A DNA stretch of 64,000 nt from Melieria omissa (taxonomy: Eukaryota > Arthropoda > Insecta > Diptera > Ulidiidae), in the NCBI GenBank assembly GCA_963971225.1, contig OZ020267.1, positions 4,216,001-4,280,000 on the forward strand, given 5' to 3'. A program made the translations under genes and the position numbers. Below are positions 1-12,631 of the stretch, piece by piece. The notes under the pieces were generated by a model that was not told the origin of the DNA, did not search any database, and saw only the letters and a list, made by a program, of their open reading frames with translations. Position 1 is the first letter of the stretch, and each line of letters opens with the position of its first letter.

Positions 1-2084
1 AATGACACTTTATTTTGTTGTAGATGCGCTTATGAGCGCATTTAAAATGTCATTTGATGTGATGTGACGGTGCAACATGCCACAGTTGCAGCCTGACCCA
101 TGCAGCATGGCGGCAGCATGCATGGATTTTCCATGTTACTACTCGCAGCACCCTCCCCCAAAGATTTCGGCGCACCATTAGTCGTCTCGCCGCAGACGGA
201 CGCAAGAGTGTAGTGTGTTGCTGTTGCAAGTAGGTTTTGTTGCATGTCGGCGTGTATGCGCTTACGTGTAGTTTTCTCAAGTGGTTCATGGCAACTTTTT
301 TTTTTTGTTCTGTCGCTTATGTTTTATTCTCGGTGCTGGCAGCCATTGCCGCAGCCAGTCCAGACGACAGCACACAACAAAGAACAGCCCCACGCCGAAT
401 GTTGCAAGGCACCCGGAGCAGCGGAACGACGCAACTTGGCGTGACTGGCAATGGAGTGGGGCGGCCAAGTGGCATGAAAAGTGGCGCGGTGGCGTGGCAA
501 TGAAGTGGCGCACATGTGTGCGCGTTTTGTGGCAGCTATGGAAATGTGACATTTTAAATAGCAACAACAAATGAAACGCAAGAACGTGCAATAAAAACTT
601 CAGGCGACGGCTGTCGACGTTCGTCATGCGGCGTTGACAATGCCAACCAGTAGCAACAACGTGCCACCATCAGCGATAAACTAATGGCGCGGGAATTCTG
701 TATGCGTGTCTATGTGTGTGTGTGTGTGTGTGTTTGTGAGGACAGACACTCGGACAGCGACATTGCTCGACTCCAATGAAATTGCAACTAACATTTATTT
801 GCATTTTAAAGTTGGCAATGTATGCGAGTGTGTGTGTGTGTGTGTGTGTGTGAGTTGTATGAGATTGTAGTCTGTATTTGCCACCCTGTTTGCCCACCTC
901 ACTCGCTCGCTCGCTCGTCTGCTTCCAAATGTTTTTCTTGCTACTGGCCAAACAAAGACGAATTTTTTTTATTTCCTTCCTTCCTTCCGTTCGCTGCATT
1001 CTTGTTTCTCTTTCAGCGCATTTTTTCATGTCAAGTTTGTGCTGTTTGTGTTGTTGGCTGACTGTCGTCGCCACCACCGCTGCCGCTTTTGCGCAGCATT
1101 TGCATATGCAATGAAGTGTGTACAAAACTGTCAACGTCAACGCGCCATACAACTGTCAACTCATGATGACAATTTCAAGCAAAGCTAACCAAACGATTTT
1201 TGTGCTGGCTGCTTTTCTAGAGGAAGCGACACGTACATGTGTGCGTGTGTGTGTGTGTGTGGTAATTGTGTGCGTCACTTTTTGTGTATATTTGAAGAAG
1301 TTGATGGATTTACAACGTACACCTCACGCCAACTGGTGTGAGACGGCGGTATGAGGTGAGTATGCAGACAAATTTAAAATTCTATTTTTTACACTCCGCC
1401 CCTGTAACTGCGCTGCTGACAGACATTTTGTCATTTAAAATGCGAAAATTTAATTTAGTGCGCACCGTGCAAGAGAAAAAACCGCCAGACTGAGAGGCGA
1501 ACAGCGAACGGAAGTTGGACACAGTATGGCACCAAAGTTGAATGCACTGTCTGTCTGTCTCAGTTTCTGGGAAAATTCATTCCATACTTGCACACTTTCA
1601 TATGTTATGAGATGTGTTGAAATAAAATGTCTATTTTAAAATCCAATAAACGCCAACAACAAAGACTTGAGTGCCCGCAAATCATCTCCCTTGTTTCTTC
1701 TTTTACATGAAATATTATTAATGCAGAAAATACAACACTTCAGTGTTCAAGCTTTCCATTTGTTAAGTAAAACTGTTGCGCATTTAATGACAATTTAATG
1801 TTGTCACTCCCCTATATCAGAAGGTCATGGTTTGAACTTCAACTAATTAATTATAATAAAAATAAAAAAAGGAACATGGTCGTTGTTTTCTTATCATTAG
1901 ATGATTACAAGTCTATGAGAGTAGATAATTGCAGATAAATTATAAATAAATAAATGAATAAAAATTGGGGGTAAGTATGATATTCCTAAAACTAAAGACC
2001 TGATCTAAGATTGAGTCTGTTAAAAACCAAGTTAGGCAAGTTTTTGAAGAAAGGTAAATATAAAGAATTGCTTGATCCCAGATT
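1..2084. other. Intronic DNA with TG microsatellites, no gene
   Basis: The first ~1600 bases are G+C-richer, with (TG)n runs at 713-732, 829-852 and 1238-1261. An array of CGCTC/CTCGC units at 899-917 resembles Zeste half-sites (YGAGYG on the minus strand). From about 1600 the sequence becomes A+T-rich and featureless. The small open frames here are low-complexity. Confidence 0.6.
829..852. repeat. (TG)n microsatellite
   Basis: A perfect TG dinucleotide run of about 12 units. Similar runs occur at 713-732 and 1238-1261. Confidence 0.95.
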
Positions 2085-2660
2085 CCCTCAACCCTTAACC
2101 AACAATCACTGGTAGATTGTATCGACATTCCTAAAACCTTTCCTGCTTCAAGACGAAGTGTTATTAACAAATCTGCTAATCTTCATCATCGTTGACTTAA
2201 TTTTTTGATTGATACGGATAAGAGATTGTTGAAGGTAACAGAATCCTTGGATATCTCTTCTTAAATATGAACTCACAATAACTGGTCGATTGTATCGATA
2301 TTCCTAAAACATTTCCAGCTACAAGACAAAGTGATACTAACAAATCTGCTAAGCTTCGCCATTCTTCATCATCGTTGCATTAATTTTTTGATTGATACGG
2401 GTAAGAAATTGTTGAAGGTAAAAAATTGTTGAAGGTAAGATATTGTTGAAGGCAAGAGATTCCTTGGATATCCCCTGAAATATGAACTGGTCGATTGTAT
2501 CAATATTCTTAAAAACTTAGCTGCTTCAAGACGATCTAATATTTACAAATCTACTAAGCTCCACCATTCTTCATCACCGCGAAATTAATTTTTTGTTAAT
2601 ACAGATAAGAGAATGTTGGAAGCTAAGAGTATCGTTGGATATCCCTCCTCAAATATGAAA
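2085..2660. repeat. Local tandem repeat, 3 copies, period about 173-205 bp
   Basis: The phrase ACTGGTMGATTGTATC recurs at 2108, 2281 and 2486, followed each time by related sequence (ATTCCTAAAAC, CAAATCTGCTAA, TTTTTTGATTGATACGG, CCTTGGATATC). The second copy is longer because GAAATTGTTGAAGG is itself triplicated around 2407-2450. A partial copy may begin near 1978. Confidence 0.85.
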
Positions 2661-3345
2661 AGACAGTTAGGCGAGTGATGGCCCCATGTGTCCTGAAATC
2701 TTATCCTTTCTTGCTTAGAACTTTTACAACTCCTTCCATTATTTTATTGCTTATGCAATGCAAAATTCAAAAATTAAATCAGCAAGAAATTTAATTATTT
2801 TTCAATTAAACAGGGAGGCGTATCTAACACTAAATAATTAAATCAAAAATAGCTTCGTACATTCCCTATTCACCATTTGGTTTGACTAAAATTTATTTGA
2901 AAATCACAAAGTTCATAAAATCCAAGCAATTTGGATGGAAATAGCGAGCTTTTCACCATATTTACCTTATAAATATTTTGCAATTACAACAACAGTACCC
3001 AACATAAATAACAATAAGAACAAAAATTCAATACAGCAAACGCTTCTGACAGTAATTTTGGTCAACACCGAACTCTAACCCGCTTATTTGAGTCGTGTTT
3101 AGTAAATTAATTTTGGAATTTTTATCATATCATAAAAAAGATAATAAATAACTAAAGCATTGATCTTCAAAGTGCAATAAATTAGTAGACTGATAAGCTC
3201 ACTCAGTTATTTGGTTAGGTTTGGCTAACCAACCAAATTGTTCTTCATCGGAAAAAATATTCTGAAATCCTTAGATCCCACAGTGATCCCTGAAAGTGTG
3301 TCAATCCCATTGTCAGTGAGTAGCAGATGGAAATCAACCTGAAGC
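2661..3345. other. A+T-rich intronic stretch, nothing recognised
   Basis: No open frame, clear repeat copy or structured element was seen. Confidence 0.5.
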
Positions 3346-3800
3346 TTAACCCTTTCGAACAAAAAGTTGCCTGTGAGGAACTTCACCTACCACCATCTTA
3401 TAGCAAAAGCTAACTACGATTGAGTTACGGGTTTGATTTAAGTTTAATTTAAGTAGACACCAACAAATTTATATTTTAAGAAGTGAATTCAAAGCAAGTT
3501 ACAAAACTTTCACTGTTATCCCCAAAATAATTTCCAATATTTTGTAACGATATCAGGGAAAGTTTGTGTTCTAATTGAAGTCTACGAATTGGGCGCGTTT
3601 GATCAAAACCCTGTTTCTTTAATAACGGTTAAATAAAATAAAAAAGTGATAATTTTGTATTTTTCCATAAATATTGAGTAACTTTTCTGAAATGAAAAAA
3701 TATTGATACAAAATTTATATAACTCTTTTTAAGCTAAACTTGTTTAAAAGTAAACTAGCTCTGGAACTCTAACAAAGAGCCGTGGCAACGTCAAATGTCA
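3346..3800 (-). mobile_element. piggyBac-like non-autonomous repeat, family A, copy 1
   Basis: Begins TTAACCCTTTCGAAC at 3346. It is the reverse complement of the copies at 13658-15085, 36085-36392 and 51330-51774. Shared landmarks are GCACCAACAAATT/GTTGGTGCC, GATATCAGGGAAAGTTTGTG, TGAAGTCTACGAATTGGG and ACTCTAACAAAGAG. A TTAA target followed by CCC is characteristic of the piggyBac superfamily. The far end, near 3800, is degraded. No coding capacity. Confidence 0.75.
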
Positions 3801-6540
3801 TCATTGTTTTTGAGACATTTGGAGTAAGTTTTTTACTAAAATTTGTTACATTTTTACTGATCACTTAAGACCACTTTCAGACATCACTTTATACCAAATA
3901 AGGAGCAGATTTCACTTCACTTTAACTCAATTTAGTTTAAATTACAACTACTAAATTACTACATAACTCCTCGATTTTTCATAATACCACTTGGACCCCG
4001 TTCGTCGATTCCATGCAGTCACAACATCTACAAAACCCAGAGAACCAGCATCTTTTGCTTGTAGGGTATCAAAATTTTTTCACAAGGCGACATTGACAGC
4101 AACGGTCAACCAAATTGCACATGATGTGTGTGTATGTGTGTGAGTGTGTGTCGGTGTGCGTTCCCAAGCGTCCACTTCAATTAAAATGCATTTTGCACTG
4201 CGTCCCGCTTTATGGCGTTTAATCTCGTAAACAATTTCTGCCAGCAGTTTGGAACGTGCTGCATTCAGCTGTTTTCGTTATTGTTGTTATTGCTGCTATT
4301 GTTGTCGTTTTGTTGCAAATTACTGTTATTGTAGTCAGTGTCGCAATTTGTTGTCGCTCTTGTTGTTGTTTTTGTTACTGTTGCATGGTTTATTATTAAA
4401 AATCAGTCCATTATTGCGCTTTGTTTGCGCCAGCGACAACAAAATGCCAAAAGCAACAGCAAATGAAAAATTATTTATTAAAAAAACAAGCAAAATGCAT
4501 TGTTTAAAAAAATATTTACCTACAATAAAAGCAGAACATGAAAAGGCGCCAAGTTATGGACCACAGCGAGAGTGCAAAACTCTTTTGTTTTGTTGTTCTT
4601 GTGGTTATTTTTGTTATTAATTTGTTGTTGTTTAATTTTGTTATGATGGCATTCCTTTTTTTATTTTTTTGGTGCTTTTTATATGCGAAATATTACAAGT
4701 TATGGGAAAAAAGTCACATTGATGCATGTTGCATGAGGCACGTTGCTCTTTTAATCTCTTCATAATGGGCGCAATTTCGTGGCGCATGAATGTCTGTGTG
4801 TGTGTGTGTGTGCGTGTGTCTTATCTGCCGTTGATTGTGCCGCCTGTGTACGCCTACTTTATCGAGTGGGCTGCGCACTCGAACCACTTCTTCTGCTTTT
4901 GTTCGATGCTATTGTTGTTAGTGTAATTTTCTTTGCCATGCAGTTGGTTTTTTATCGATGCTTGTTGCTGTAGTTTTTTACAATTTTTTTTTTTAATTTT
5001 GTAATATTTTTTCTTATTGTTGTTGTTGATTTTGTTACCGCTTCTGCTGCTATCGCCAATTTTCAATCTCTGGCTCATAATTCAGCTAACCGTGCGCGAT
5101 TTTTGCGAAATTTCACGCCTGCCCTTCACCTTTCCGCTCTTCGCTCTCGCCTGCTGTGTGCCAAATGTGTGTTGTTGTATTAGCACAAACAAATATACAA
5201 GTGTGTGTAACATGTGGGCAACATCTGTCGAAGTTCCGCCGATTTGGTGTTGGTCTGTTATGTGCCCTTTGTTGCTCGACCCCCAACTCCGAGTGCCGCA
5301 TCCCCCCCTCCGCCATGCACGCACGCCAACGGCTTAACTGATGCTACATCAAAGTCGCCATTACAATTGGCAATCGCCGACCGAACACTCGCCGAGACGA
5401 AAAATTGCGCTGCATGAAAAAAAATCCAACAACAACAAAATGCGGGCCTCCACAACAACCGAAATTGTATCGACAACACTTTATTGCGCTGCGCTACCCA
5501 AACGCTAGAATCCGCAACAACACAACAACAATAGTCCGCAACCAGCAACAACAGCGGGACGCAAGCGGCGCGCAAATAGCAGTGCGAGGAAATGACAAGT
5601 GCGGGAAATCCCCAACGTATTTGCTGCATCCTTCCTCCATTGCTCCACAGCAGTCTCTCCTTACGTGCTTCCGCTCATCCATTGCGCTGCCACCACATGC
5701 CCCTTCTACGCTTTAAAAATTCGCAAACAACAGCGGCCACGCGCAACGGCCTTCATGTGCCCCCTTACCCCCCGCCCGACACAAAGCGTGGTTGCTGAAC
5801 GCCTATGGCAGCGTTTTATCTCGCACGCTGCGCTCCACACACATTCGTTCAACTCCCACACACACACTCACACTCACACATGCTCACATTCGCGCACTTA
5901 CACTCTGCAACAATTGTGCAGTCCCAACGATTTTCACACACACACACACACACAATTTCCCCATTTCCTTCTGTTTGTTGCAGCCGCCCCCTTCTGTGCG
6001 CCGCCGCCCCTGTTGCATCTGTGCTTCGGCATTTCAGTGCGAAATTTACATCCTGTGCTCCGGCTGCTGGTCATTTTACTATTTCCGCGAGTGCCCTTTT
6101 CCCCTTCCGACGGCCGCATGCAGCAGGCGGCCGGGTCAGCCGCGTATGAATATTTTCACAACACTGGCAAACAACAACAATAAAATCCATGGCCTCATAA
6201 ATAGCGCTGCGATGTGAAATTGCTGGCGCTTGAACTGTTGCTGCTGTTACTGTTGGTGTTGTTGTTGCTGGATTTTCGTTTGGTGGTCTGTGTGGTGCGG
6301 TGCCAGCCGGGTAGGCGCGATAACTCGATAATTATGTCCGCTTTTTGTTTATTTCGCACATCGATTACACCAATTCGACATGGGATCCGCCGACACGCTA
6401 CCACTGCCGCCACTCTACCACTCTCCCACCCACCCACCCGCCCAACGCAGTTAGCATGTTCGATGTTCGATGTTGGGTTTCTGAGCTGGCCAAGCGAAGC
6501 TGACTGACTGACTATTTTATTTGGAATTTGTTTTGTATTT
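3801..6540. other. Intronic block rich in TTG/CAA, TG and CA runs; no gene
   Basis: From about 4100 the G+C content rises. A broken (TG)n lies at 4123-4154, TTG-rich (opa-type) DNA at 4258-4390 and 4905-5050, (TG)n at 4794-4820, CA-rich DNA at 5853-5882, (CA)n at 5935-5954, and CAA runs at 5420-5560. Overlapping open frames on both strands reflect these runs. It resembles the transposon-poor regulatory DNA typical of fly Hox introns. Confidence 0.5.
5935..5954. repeat. (CA)n microsatellite
   Basis: A perfect run of ten CA units inside a longer CA-rich stretch (5853-5954). Confidence 0.9.
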
Positions 6541-6860
6541 GTCGTGTAAATAGGCGAAAAAATTCAAATGAATTGCAACTGGCAAAAATCACGAAAAAAA
6601 ATATAGTAAAAATTTTACTTTTACAAAAAAAGTTTTTAAAAATTAGTACAAATTTTATTTTTACTCCATGAGACGATTTGAACTTTTTTAACTAATCGAT
6701 GAAAAATTTTGAATATAACATATAAGAATTTCATATTATATGGAGCCGAGTTCTGTTCCCATGAGTCTTGTTTCTTCTTTTCGTTTTCTCAATAGCGGGT
6801 TTTAATCAATTACATGAATTGTTTCTATATTATTTAAATTCACATCGCGATGAACTATAA

Positions 6861-7290
6861 CACCGTGCGACAGAAAATTTTTTATATCCTAAACTAATAA
6901 AGTTAGAAGGACAAAATTCAAGGATGTGGTAGTGAACATATTAGTCCTTAAGATATATTTTTTTCAAAAAATACTATTGGAAATTTCCAAGGATATTCAA
7001 GGATAAAGTTTTAAAAGAACATTTTCAATACCTTTTCATCCGTTTGCACCAAAACATTAAATTTTCTAAGATTCTTAAGATGTTTCTCTTTCATTTGATG
7101 CCCATATTGTTATTCTACAATGCGCTCAATTTTCAAAATGATTTTTTGAAATAAACATGTCCTTTAAAAAAAAAATCCTGACTTCAGAGAGAAAAACTAA
7201 AAACGTAGTTTTACTTCATTTGGCCCTTAGTTTTCGAGTTTATCGATCTTTTCGTGTGTTTTCAAACTTTTTGATTTTAGTCGCACCGTG
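6861..7290 (+). mobile_element. CACCGTG-ended non-autonomous DNA element, copy 1 (about 430 bp)
   Basis: Starts CACCGTGCGACAG at 6861 and ends GTCGCACCGTG at 7290, a near-perfect terminal inverted pair with one mismatch. The interior matches the reverse complement of 9149-9724. It is also homologous to 33755-34222 and 40915-41291 through CTTTCATTTGAT...CCATAT, GATATAWAGGA and TTTTAAAAG. No transposase is encoded. The superfamily is undetermined: the ends faintly resemble Transib heptamers (CACWRTG), but no clear target duplication was seen. Confidence 0.7.
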
Positions 7291-7414
7291 TAATATCATT
7301 TCATCGCTCTCTTACACCTCTCTACTTTGTAATCCCCTAAATTTAATATTAAATTTATATATAAAAAAAAAATAAAATTTCAATTAAAAAAAATAAAAAA
7401 ATTAAATGTAATAT

Positions 7415-7940
7415 AATTGGTACTTCTCCTCCTTCTCTACTTTCACTTTAATGACACTATATAGCTCTTTTTTTAATAAAAATTCTTCCTTTTTCTAATA
7501 TATAAGTATCCTTTTAGCCTTTTTCCATTGATTTCTGTTCTCATTTGTCTTTGCTCTATCTGGCTCTATTACCTGTTCTTCATCCACTCTTTTCTAATTT
7601 TTTTACTCCTCTTGCTTTCGTACCTTATCCTCTTCTCGTATCTTTTAGCCTATCTCCGTTCATTTCTGTTCTCATTTATCTTTGCTCTATCTGTCTCTAT
7701 TACCTGTTCTTCATCTACTATTTTTAGAATTTTTTCACACCCCTTACTCTAGTATCTTTTCCTATTCGTCTCATCTCATTTCCTCTACTGCTCTGTCTTC
7801 CTTCAATCAAATCCTTGTTTCCTTAGCATCCATCTTTCTTTCTGTCCCTATATTTCTCGAGCTCTTTCTTTCCCACCTTTCTCATTCAATTCCAAATTTT
7901 TTCCATATATTCATTTCCTCTCATTTCTCACATTTTTTCG
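7415..7940. repeat. Strand-asymmetric polypyrimidine block with a 131-bp duplication
   Basis: Over about 520 bp the plus strand is dominated by C and T, with few G. The segment starting ATTTCTGTTCTCATTT is present at 7531 and again at 7662 (GCTCTATCTGKCTCTATTACCTGTTCTTC shared), a direct duplication of about 131 bp. Transcribed in the Ubx direction it would give purine-rich RNA. The open frames here are artefacts of this composition. Confidence 0.8.
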
Positions 7941-9148
7941 CTTTTATTTATTTTTCTTCAGACACAAAACATTCATCTAGCTGTATTGTTTTCTTTCCTC
8001 TACAACACTGCCGCGTTTTTGCTGGCATTTTAAAATAGTCATACATACACACACACACACACACATGTAGTACGTGCATACACCTAGAGACATGTGTGTG
8101 GCGTACATCAGCCTCACCTACAGCTCCCGTTTCAACCTTTAAAAACGCCTCGCTCGCCTCGTTGCGCATAAGTAAAAACGTTGTTGCGAAAACTTTTATA
8201 AATTATCCTTGAGAGAATCCTTGTTTATGGCTTGTGTGCAATTTTCATTTTATCGCAGCAGCGGCAGCATCACCAACACCAGCAACAAAGTTAAGCTGAG
8301 TCTTAGCCCCATTGCCGCCCTCCCTCGCCCGATACTAGCATTGTTGTAAGGTGCAAAGACACCAAAGCAGCGTGTGCCTTGGGTTCGGATCCCGGAGCCT
8401 GAAGCCTGAAGGCTGAAGCCTGCTGTGTTGGAACGCACCGAATGGGAATAGCTGCAGATTTGCAACACAACTTATTCTTCTTCTGCTTCGTCGTTGTCGT
8501 CGTCATCTTCTAGTTACTCAGTTATGCGCCAACAGCTGTGTACATTACTTATTTGGCTCTTTTGACTTATACACAAACACAAACACACACACGCATACAC
8601 ATACACATACACATGCACAGAGTGTTCGTTCAAATGCAAAATTTTATTTGCCTGCTACAGCTGCCTTTGTCTGTCGCTGCCTTCTCGTCCTGCACTTTCG
8701 TTTGCCTTGTCTTGCGAGCTTGCGTGTGTCTGCTCGGCTGCACGCAGTTTTCTTGCCACCACCCAAAGATTGCTTTCTGGCAAAATATTTAGTTAAATGA
8801 ACAGGAGGCATCTTTTTGGCGCGGAAAGCTGTAGGAGAACAAAGCTGCTACTTGCAACTCACCAAAGTCGAGATTATCTATGCGCGAGCATGCAAGTGTT
8901 GGCGTGCAATTTTCTCCGTCGTTGAATATCTAACTTGCTGATCCATTGGCACGAATCGTGGCCACTCGTAGATTCAGTTTCTCAACAGCTTTTTAAACGC
9001 AAATTCTACCAACTAAGCAAAGTAATCTTCTCATACAGAAAGAACAATATTTGGCTCCTGGCAGTAACACAAAGAAAATTGCGAAGTCCTTCAAATCTGA
9101 AGTCAATTAAATATGCAGATTCTCAAATTCAGATCGCGGTCCTCATAT
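7941..9148. other. Intronic DNA with CA runs; no gene
   Basis: (CA)n at 8044-8065 and CA-rich DNA at 8572-8613. A small direct repeat (GCCTGAAGCCTGAAGGCTGAAGCC) lies near 8397-8420. TTTATGGC occurs at 8224-8231. No coding evidence. Confidence 0.5.
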
Positions 9149-9724
9149 GACAACGTAAGACAAAACTCAAAAAATTTTAAAACATACGAAAAATCTATAT
9201 ACTCGCGAAACCAGAGGACAAATTTAGTAAAACTACGTTTTTATTGGATGAGTGCATAAGTTCGTGCCCGATTTGAAGTCAAAACTCAAATTGAAATTTT
9301 TCAAAACAAGATCTTTATTAATCAATTATGTATTCGCCATCATGTTCGGCAATCCACTCCCAACGATCAACCAACTTACGGATAGTTTTTCTCTCTGATG
9401 CCAGGATTTTTTTTGAAGGACTTTGAAATTTCAAGAACAGGTTTATTTCCAAAAATTATTTAAAAAATTGAGCGCAATGTAGAATAACAATATGGGTATT
9501 AAATGAAAGAGAAAAATCCTATGAATCTTAGAAAATTTATTGTTTTGGCGCAAAAGGACGAAGAAGTATTAAAAATGTCCTTTTAAAACTTTATCCTTGA
9601 ATATCTTTGCAAATTTCCAATAATTTTTTTTGGAAAAAATATATCTTAAGGACTAATATGTACACTACTAACTCCTTGAATTTCGTCTTTTTAACTTTAT
9701 TAGTTTAAGATATAAAAAATTTTA
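9149..9724 (-). mobile_element. CACCGTG-ended element, copy 2 (inverted, interrupted)
   Basis: Reverse-complement homologue of 6861-7290. ACTACGTTTTTA, AAATTGAGCGCAATGTAGAA, GGACTAATATG and AACTTTATTAGTTTAAGATAT are the clearest shared blocks. It is split by a mariner remnant at about 9245-9425, and its right terminus is lost after 9724. Confidence 0.7.
9245..9425 (-). pseudogene. mariner transposase C-terminal remnant with 3' end
   Basis: On the minus strand, upstream of a TAA at 9318-9320, the frame reads KTIRKLVDRWEWIAEHDGEY then IID-stop. This is the characteristic mariner C-terminus (basic, RW-W, then D-G-Y). The flank GAGTGCATAAGTTCGTGCCC resembles a mariner terminal repeat. Only the last ~30 codons and the terminus survive, inserted in the CACCGTG element. 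Confidence 0.7.
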
Positions 9725-10015
9725 TTATTTATATTTTTTATTTAATTTATATTATAATCAACCATTCATAAAATCTCAAGGACTCGCAGAGAAGTGTCGA
9801 TTACGATAGTCTGCATCCAAGGAACTTCTGGTACTTTAAACAAACCACTTTTCAGAAAGCTGCTCGAACTCAAAAATTTTTCACTGAATCTTGAATCTTC
9901 AATCTTCATCTTACTCGTACTTTCTCAAAATCATTTCTACCATTGTTTGCTTTCATATCTTTGGACGCGTTTATGTATACAAATTGTTCCTTCTTTAAGA
10001 TGAGGAAAAACGAAA
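9725..10015. other. A+T-rich intronic stretch, nothing recognised
   Basis: No repeat partner or convincing open frame seen. Confidence 0.4.
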
Positions 10016-10097
10016 TTAGGACGGACTCGTCTTAAGAATTCAACTTTCTTGGAGAATTAGGACAGACTTGTCTTAAGAATTCAACTTTCTTGGAGAA
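10016..10097. repeat. 41-bp tandem duplication
   Basis: TTAGGACRGACTYGTCTTAAGAATTCAACTTTCTTGGAGAA occurs at 10016-10056 and immediately again at 10057-10097, with only two differences. Confidence 0.95.
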
Positions 10098-12149
10098 TGG
10101 ACCTCATTCCTTACATTCCGTTTAGTTTAAAAAATGTCTCAAGACTAGAACAGATCTCAGACGAAAGGAAGTTGATCAAATTTTTTCAAAAACCTTCTCT
10201 GTGGAATTTGGGCTTCGCACGAACATTCTCATCGTTGTCTTGATGCTCAACTGTAGTCTTCCCAACCTCTTATTGTTGGCCATTCTCGCCTGTATGCATG
10301 TCCTTGCTATCATTGGCGTCGTCGTCGTTGTGCTCGTTGTCGAAAGTGTTTTGCAAGCGTAAAAGTTTTATTGGTAAAATCTGTTTATGGGTTTTGAATT
10401 TTAATTAGTTTACATTATGTAGAGCGGTGTGTAGACTATGCGCCCGTCCACCCCCCACCCCCACCCGGTAAAAAGCTAAGCGCACATGATTTTCGTTCAT
10501 GCAACTACGCGGCGCTGCTTTGCGTCTGTCTGTCTGTTTGTCTGTCTGGTTGCCACCGCAGCAGCCGACAACGTGCTGCAGCGCAAAATTTTAATTCAAC
10601 GAAACATGAAATTGTTATTGTAGCTGCGCCGCTCTTCCTCTCAAACTGTTTAGTCTGACTTTTGTCTTTTATTTTTTTTCTGTGTTTTTGTGCAAAATAA
10701 TTTCAACTGACTGCAGTTGGCATTGTTGCCACTTCTTCTTGAGTGCGGCAGGTGGGGCGGTTGGGAGTAAATAAATGAATTCGCCTACACAGTCGATGGT
10801 GAGAGAAATGAAAAGATTTGCTAATTTATTTGCTAAAATTTGATTATCATAAACGAGAAGAAAAGAAAAGTGAAAAAATTGGGAAATGGGGAATAGACAA
10901 AGGAAAAACGATATGGAAACAGATAACAGAGTAGAGAAACCACTTGGAAAGATTTAAAATAGAAGCTGCCGCCAATATGGAAGGCAAAGTGAGAAGAGAT
11001 AAATTGCAATAACTACATTGCTTCGAGATCCCAAGAAGAAGTCCAATTTGAGACAATTGCACCAGCCAGACGACAACGTTAAAAACAATGCCGCCAACAT
11101 TTCGATGCATTTAATGAATGCGCAAAAATGTTGCTGCTGTTGGTCATTTTTAATTTACGCCACGCAATGCAACGATGCACTTATGCGGCAATCGCGCATT
11201 GGTGCCACATTGACGCAGCGCCTTTTGCGGCCGCACTGCACTCGATTTATGTCAATCATAAAAATAATTACGCAGCGAAATGCCAACCAAAAGAGTTGTT
11301 GTCCCCTGTTTTGGTAGCAACAGCAGCAACCACGGCGGTGCATCTATGCAACACAACGCATGCAACGCACAGTGCACAGTGCAATGTTGCAAGTTGTCAT
11401 GTTTTTTGTTGCCACATTTTTGTAAACGGAAATTAAATGCGATTTATTTGGCATCGTTTTGCTGGCCATCAATCAGCCAATCACAAAAATGCTGTCAACA
11501 TTAAAGACAATAACAAAAAACAACCAATACAACAACAACAACAACAAGAACACCAACAGTAGCAGTAACAGCAGAAGCAGTAACAGCATTGCAAACAACA
11601 TTGCTTTGTAATGCCAATAACAAGAACTACAACAACAACAGCAAACAAAACGACAGCAAAACGGTAGCAATGGTGTTGATGGCCCTGATGGCGACAACGA
11701 CAGCGACAACAACAACAACACCAATCAACTTTGCCGCGTTGACTACTGACTCTTTTGCTGTTGTTGTTGTCATTATAGCGACTGTAGCAATTTAAGCGTA
11801 CAACAACTTAAAAGGCGACAGTTAACAATTTATGGCCGTGTAACCTGTTTCTTTAATTGCACATTTGCACAACTTTATTTGTAAAAAAAAATAAAGCAAG
11901 AAATTTCGAAAAAGAATTGCACAAAAAAGTATTTATTAATAATTGCAAAAAGTTAAATGATGAAAAATATTTAATTTAAAAAAACAACACAAAAATGTAT
12001 TAAAAAAGTAATAACCAAAATAAATTATTTTAAATTTGTATTTATTTTGAAAAGAATATTGCATGAAATAAAAATTAGAATTTTTGTATTTTGCTGTTGT
12101 TTTCTGCAATCATTATTATTAATGAAATAAAAATGTATCGATGTATAGC
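10098..12149. other. Intronic block with CAA/CAG runs; no gene
   Basis: TGTC-type runs at 10526-10547. Opa-type CAA/CAG DNA at 11515-11730 yields spurious poly-Leu or poly-Asn frames on either strand. TTTATGGC at 11829-11836. Strongly A+T-rich from 11870 on. Confidence 0.5.
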
Positions 12150-12153
12150 TTAA

Positions 12154-12627
12154 CCCCTTGCTGCCTAATGGTTAAAACTTTACCCATGAAAACTGACTTT
12201 TTAAAGAAATCACAGAAAAGTTCGTGGTAGAGATATCTCAAAATCATTGATAGGGATGGTTGAGGTAAAGATGGAACTACCTTAGTCTAGTGGAGGTCAC
12301 CCTACAATTCCGCCACCTAGCTAGAGTTACCAGACTCCAAGAGTTGTGAATTTTCCGGAGGTGGAAAATGTGGTGAAACGTAGTGGCCATAGAACCTCAC
12401 AAAAATCTGCCTCCTAACTCACTTGTAAACAATACTTCTTTTGTTCCCCTGTTTAGTTGATCACTTTAAAAAGTATGGGGAAAAAGCTACCATTGCTGCC
12501 TAATGGGTACAAAATACAGCAACGTGCAGAGAGAGAAAGCTGCAATTTTTTTTTTTTTATTATTTTGGGTCGTGTATAAAATTTTATCAAAATCGTATGG
12601 GCGGAACTGGTACCCGGCAGCAATGGG
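12154..12627. mobile_element. piggyBac-like MITE, GCTGCC subfamily (474 bp)
   Basis: Flanked by TTAA at 12150-12153 and 12628-12631. The left end CCCCTTGCTGCC pairs with the right end GGCAGCAATGGG. The left-end motif TTGCTGCCTAATGG recurs inside at 12492. TTAA duplication plus CCC...GGG ends is the piggyBac-superfamily signature. No transposase frame. Confidence 0.8.
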
Positions 12628-12631
12628 TTAA

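Noticed and set aside
5599..6183. 194-codon plus-strand frame
   Set aside because: Contains CA-microsatellite His-Thr runs; competing frames of similar length exist in the other phases.
8375..8400. GGGTTCGGATCCCGG, resembling a tRNA B-box
   Set aside because: No matching A-box, anticodon arm or acceptor pairing around it.
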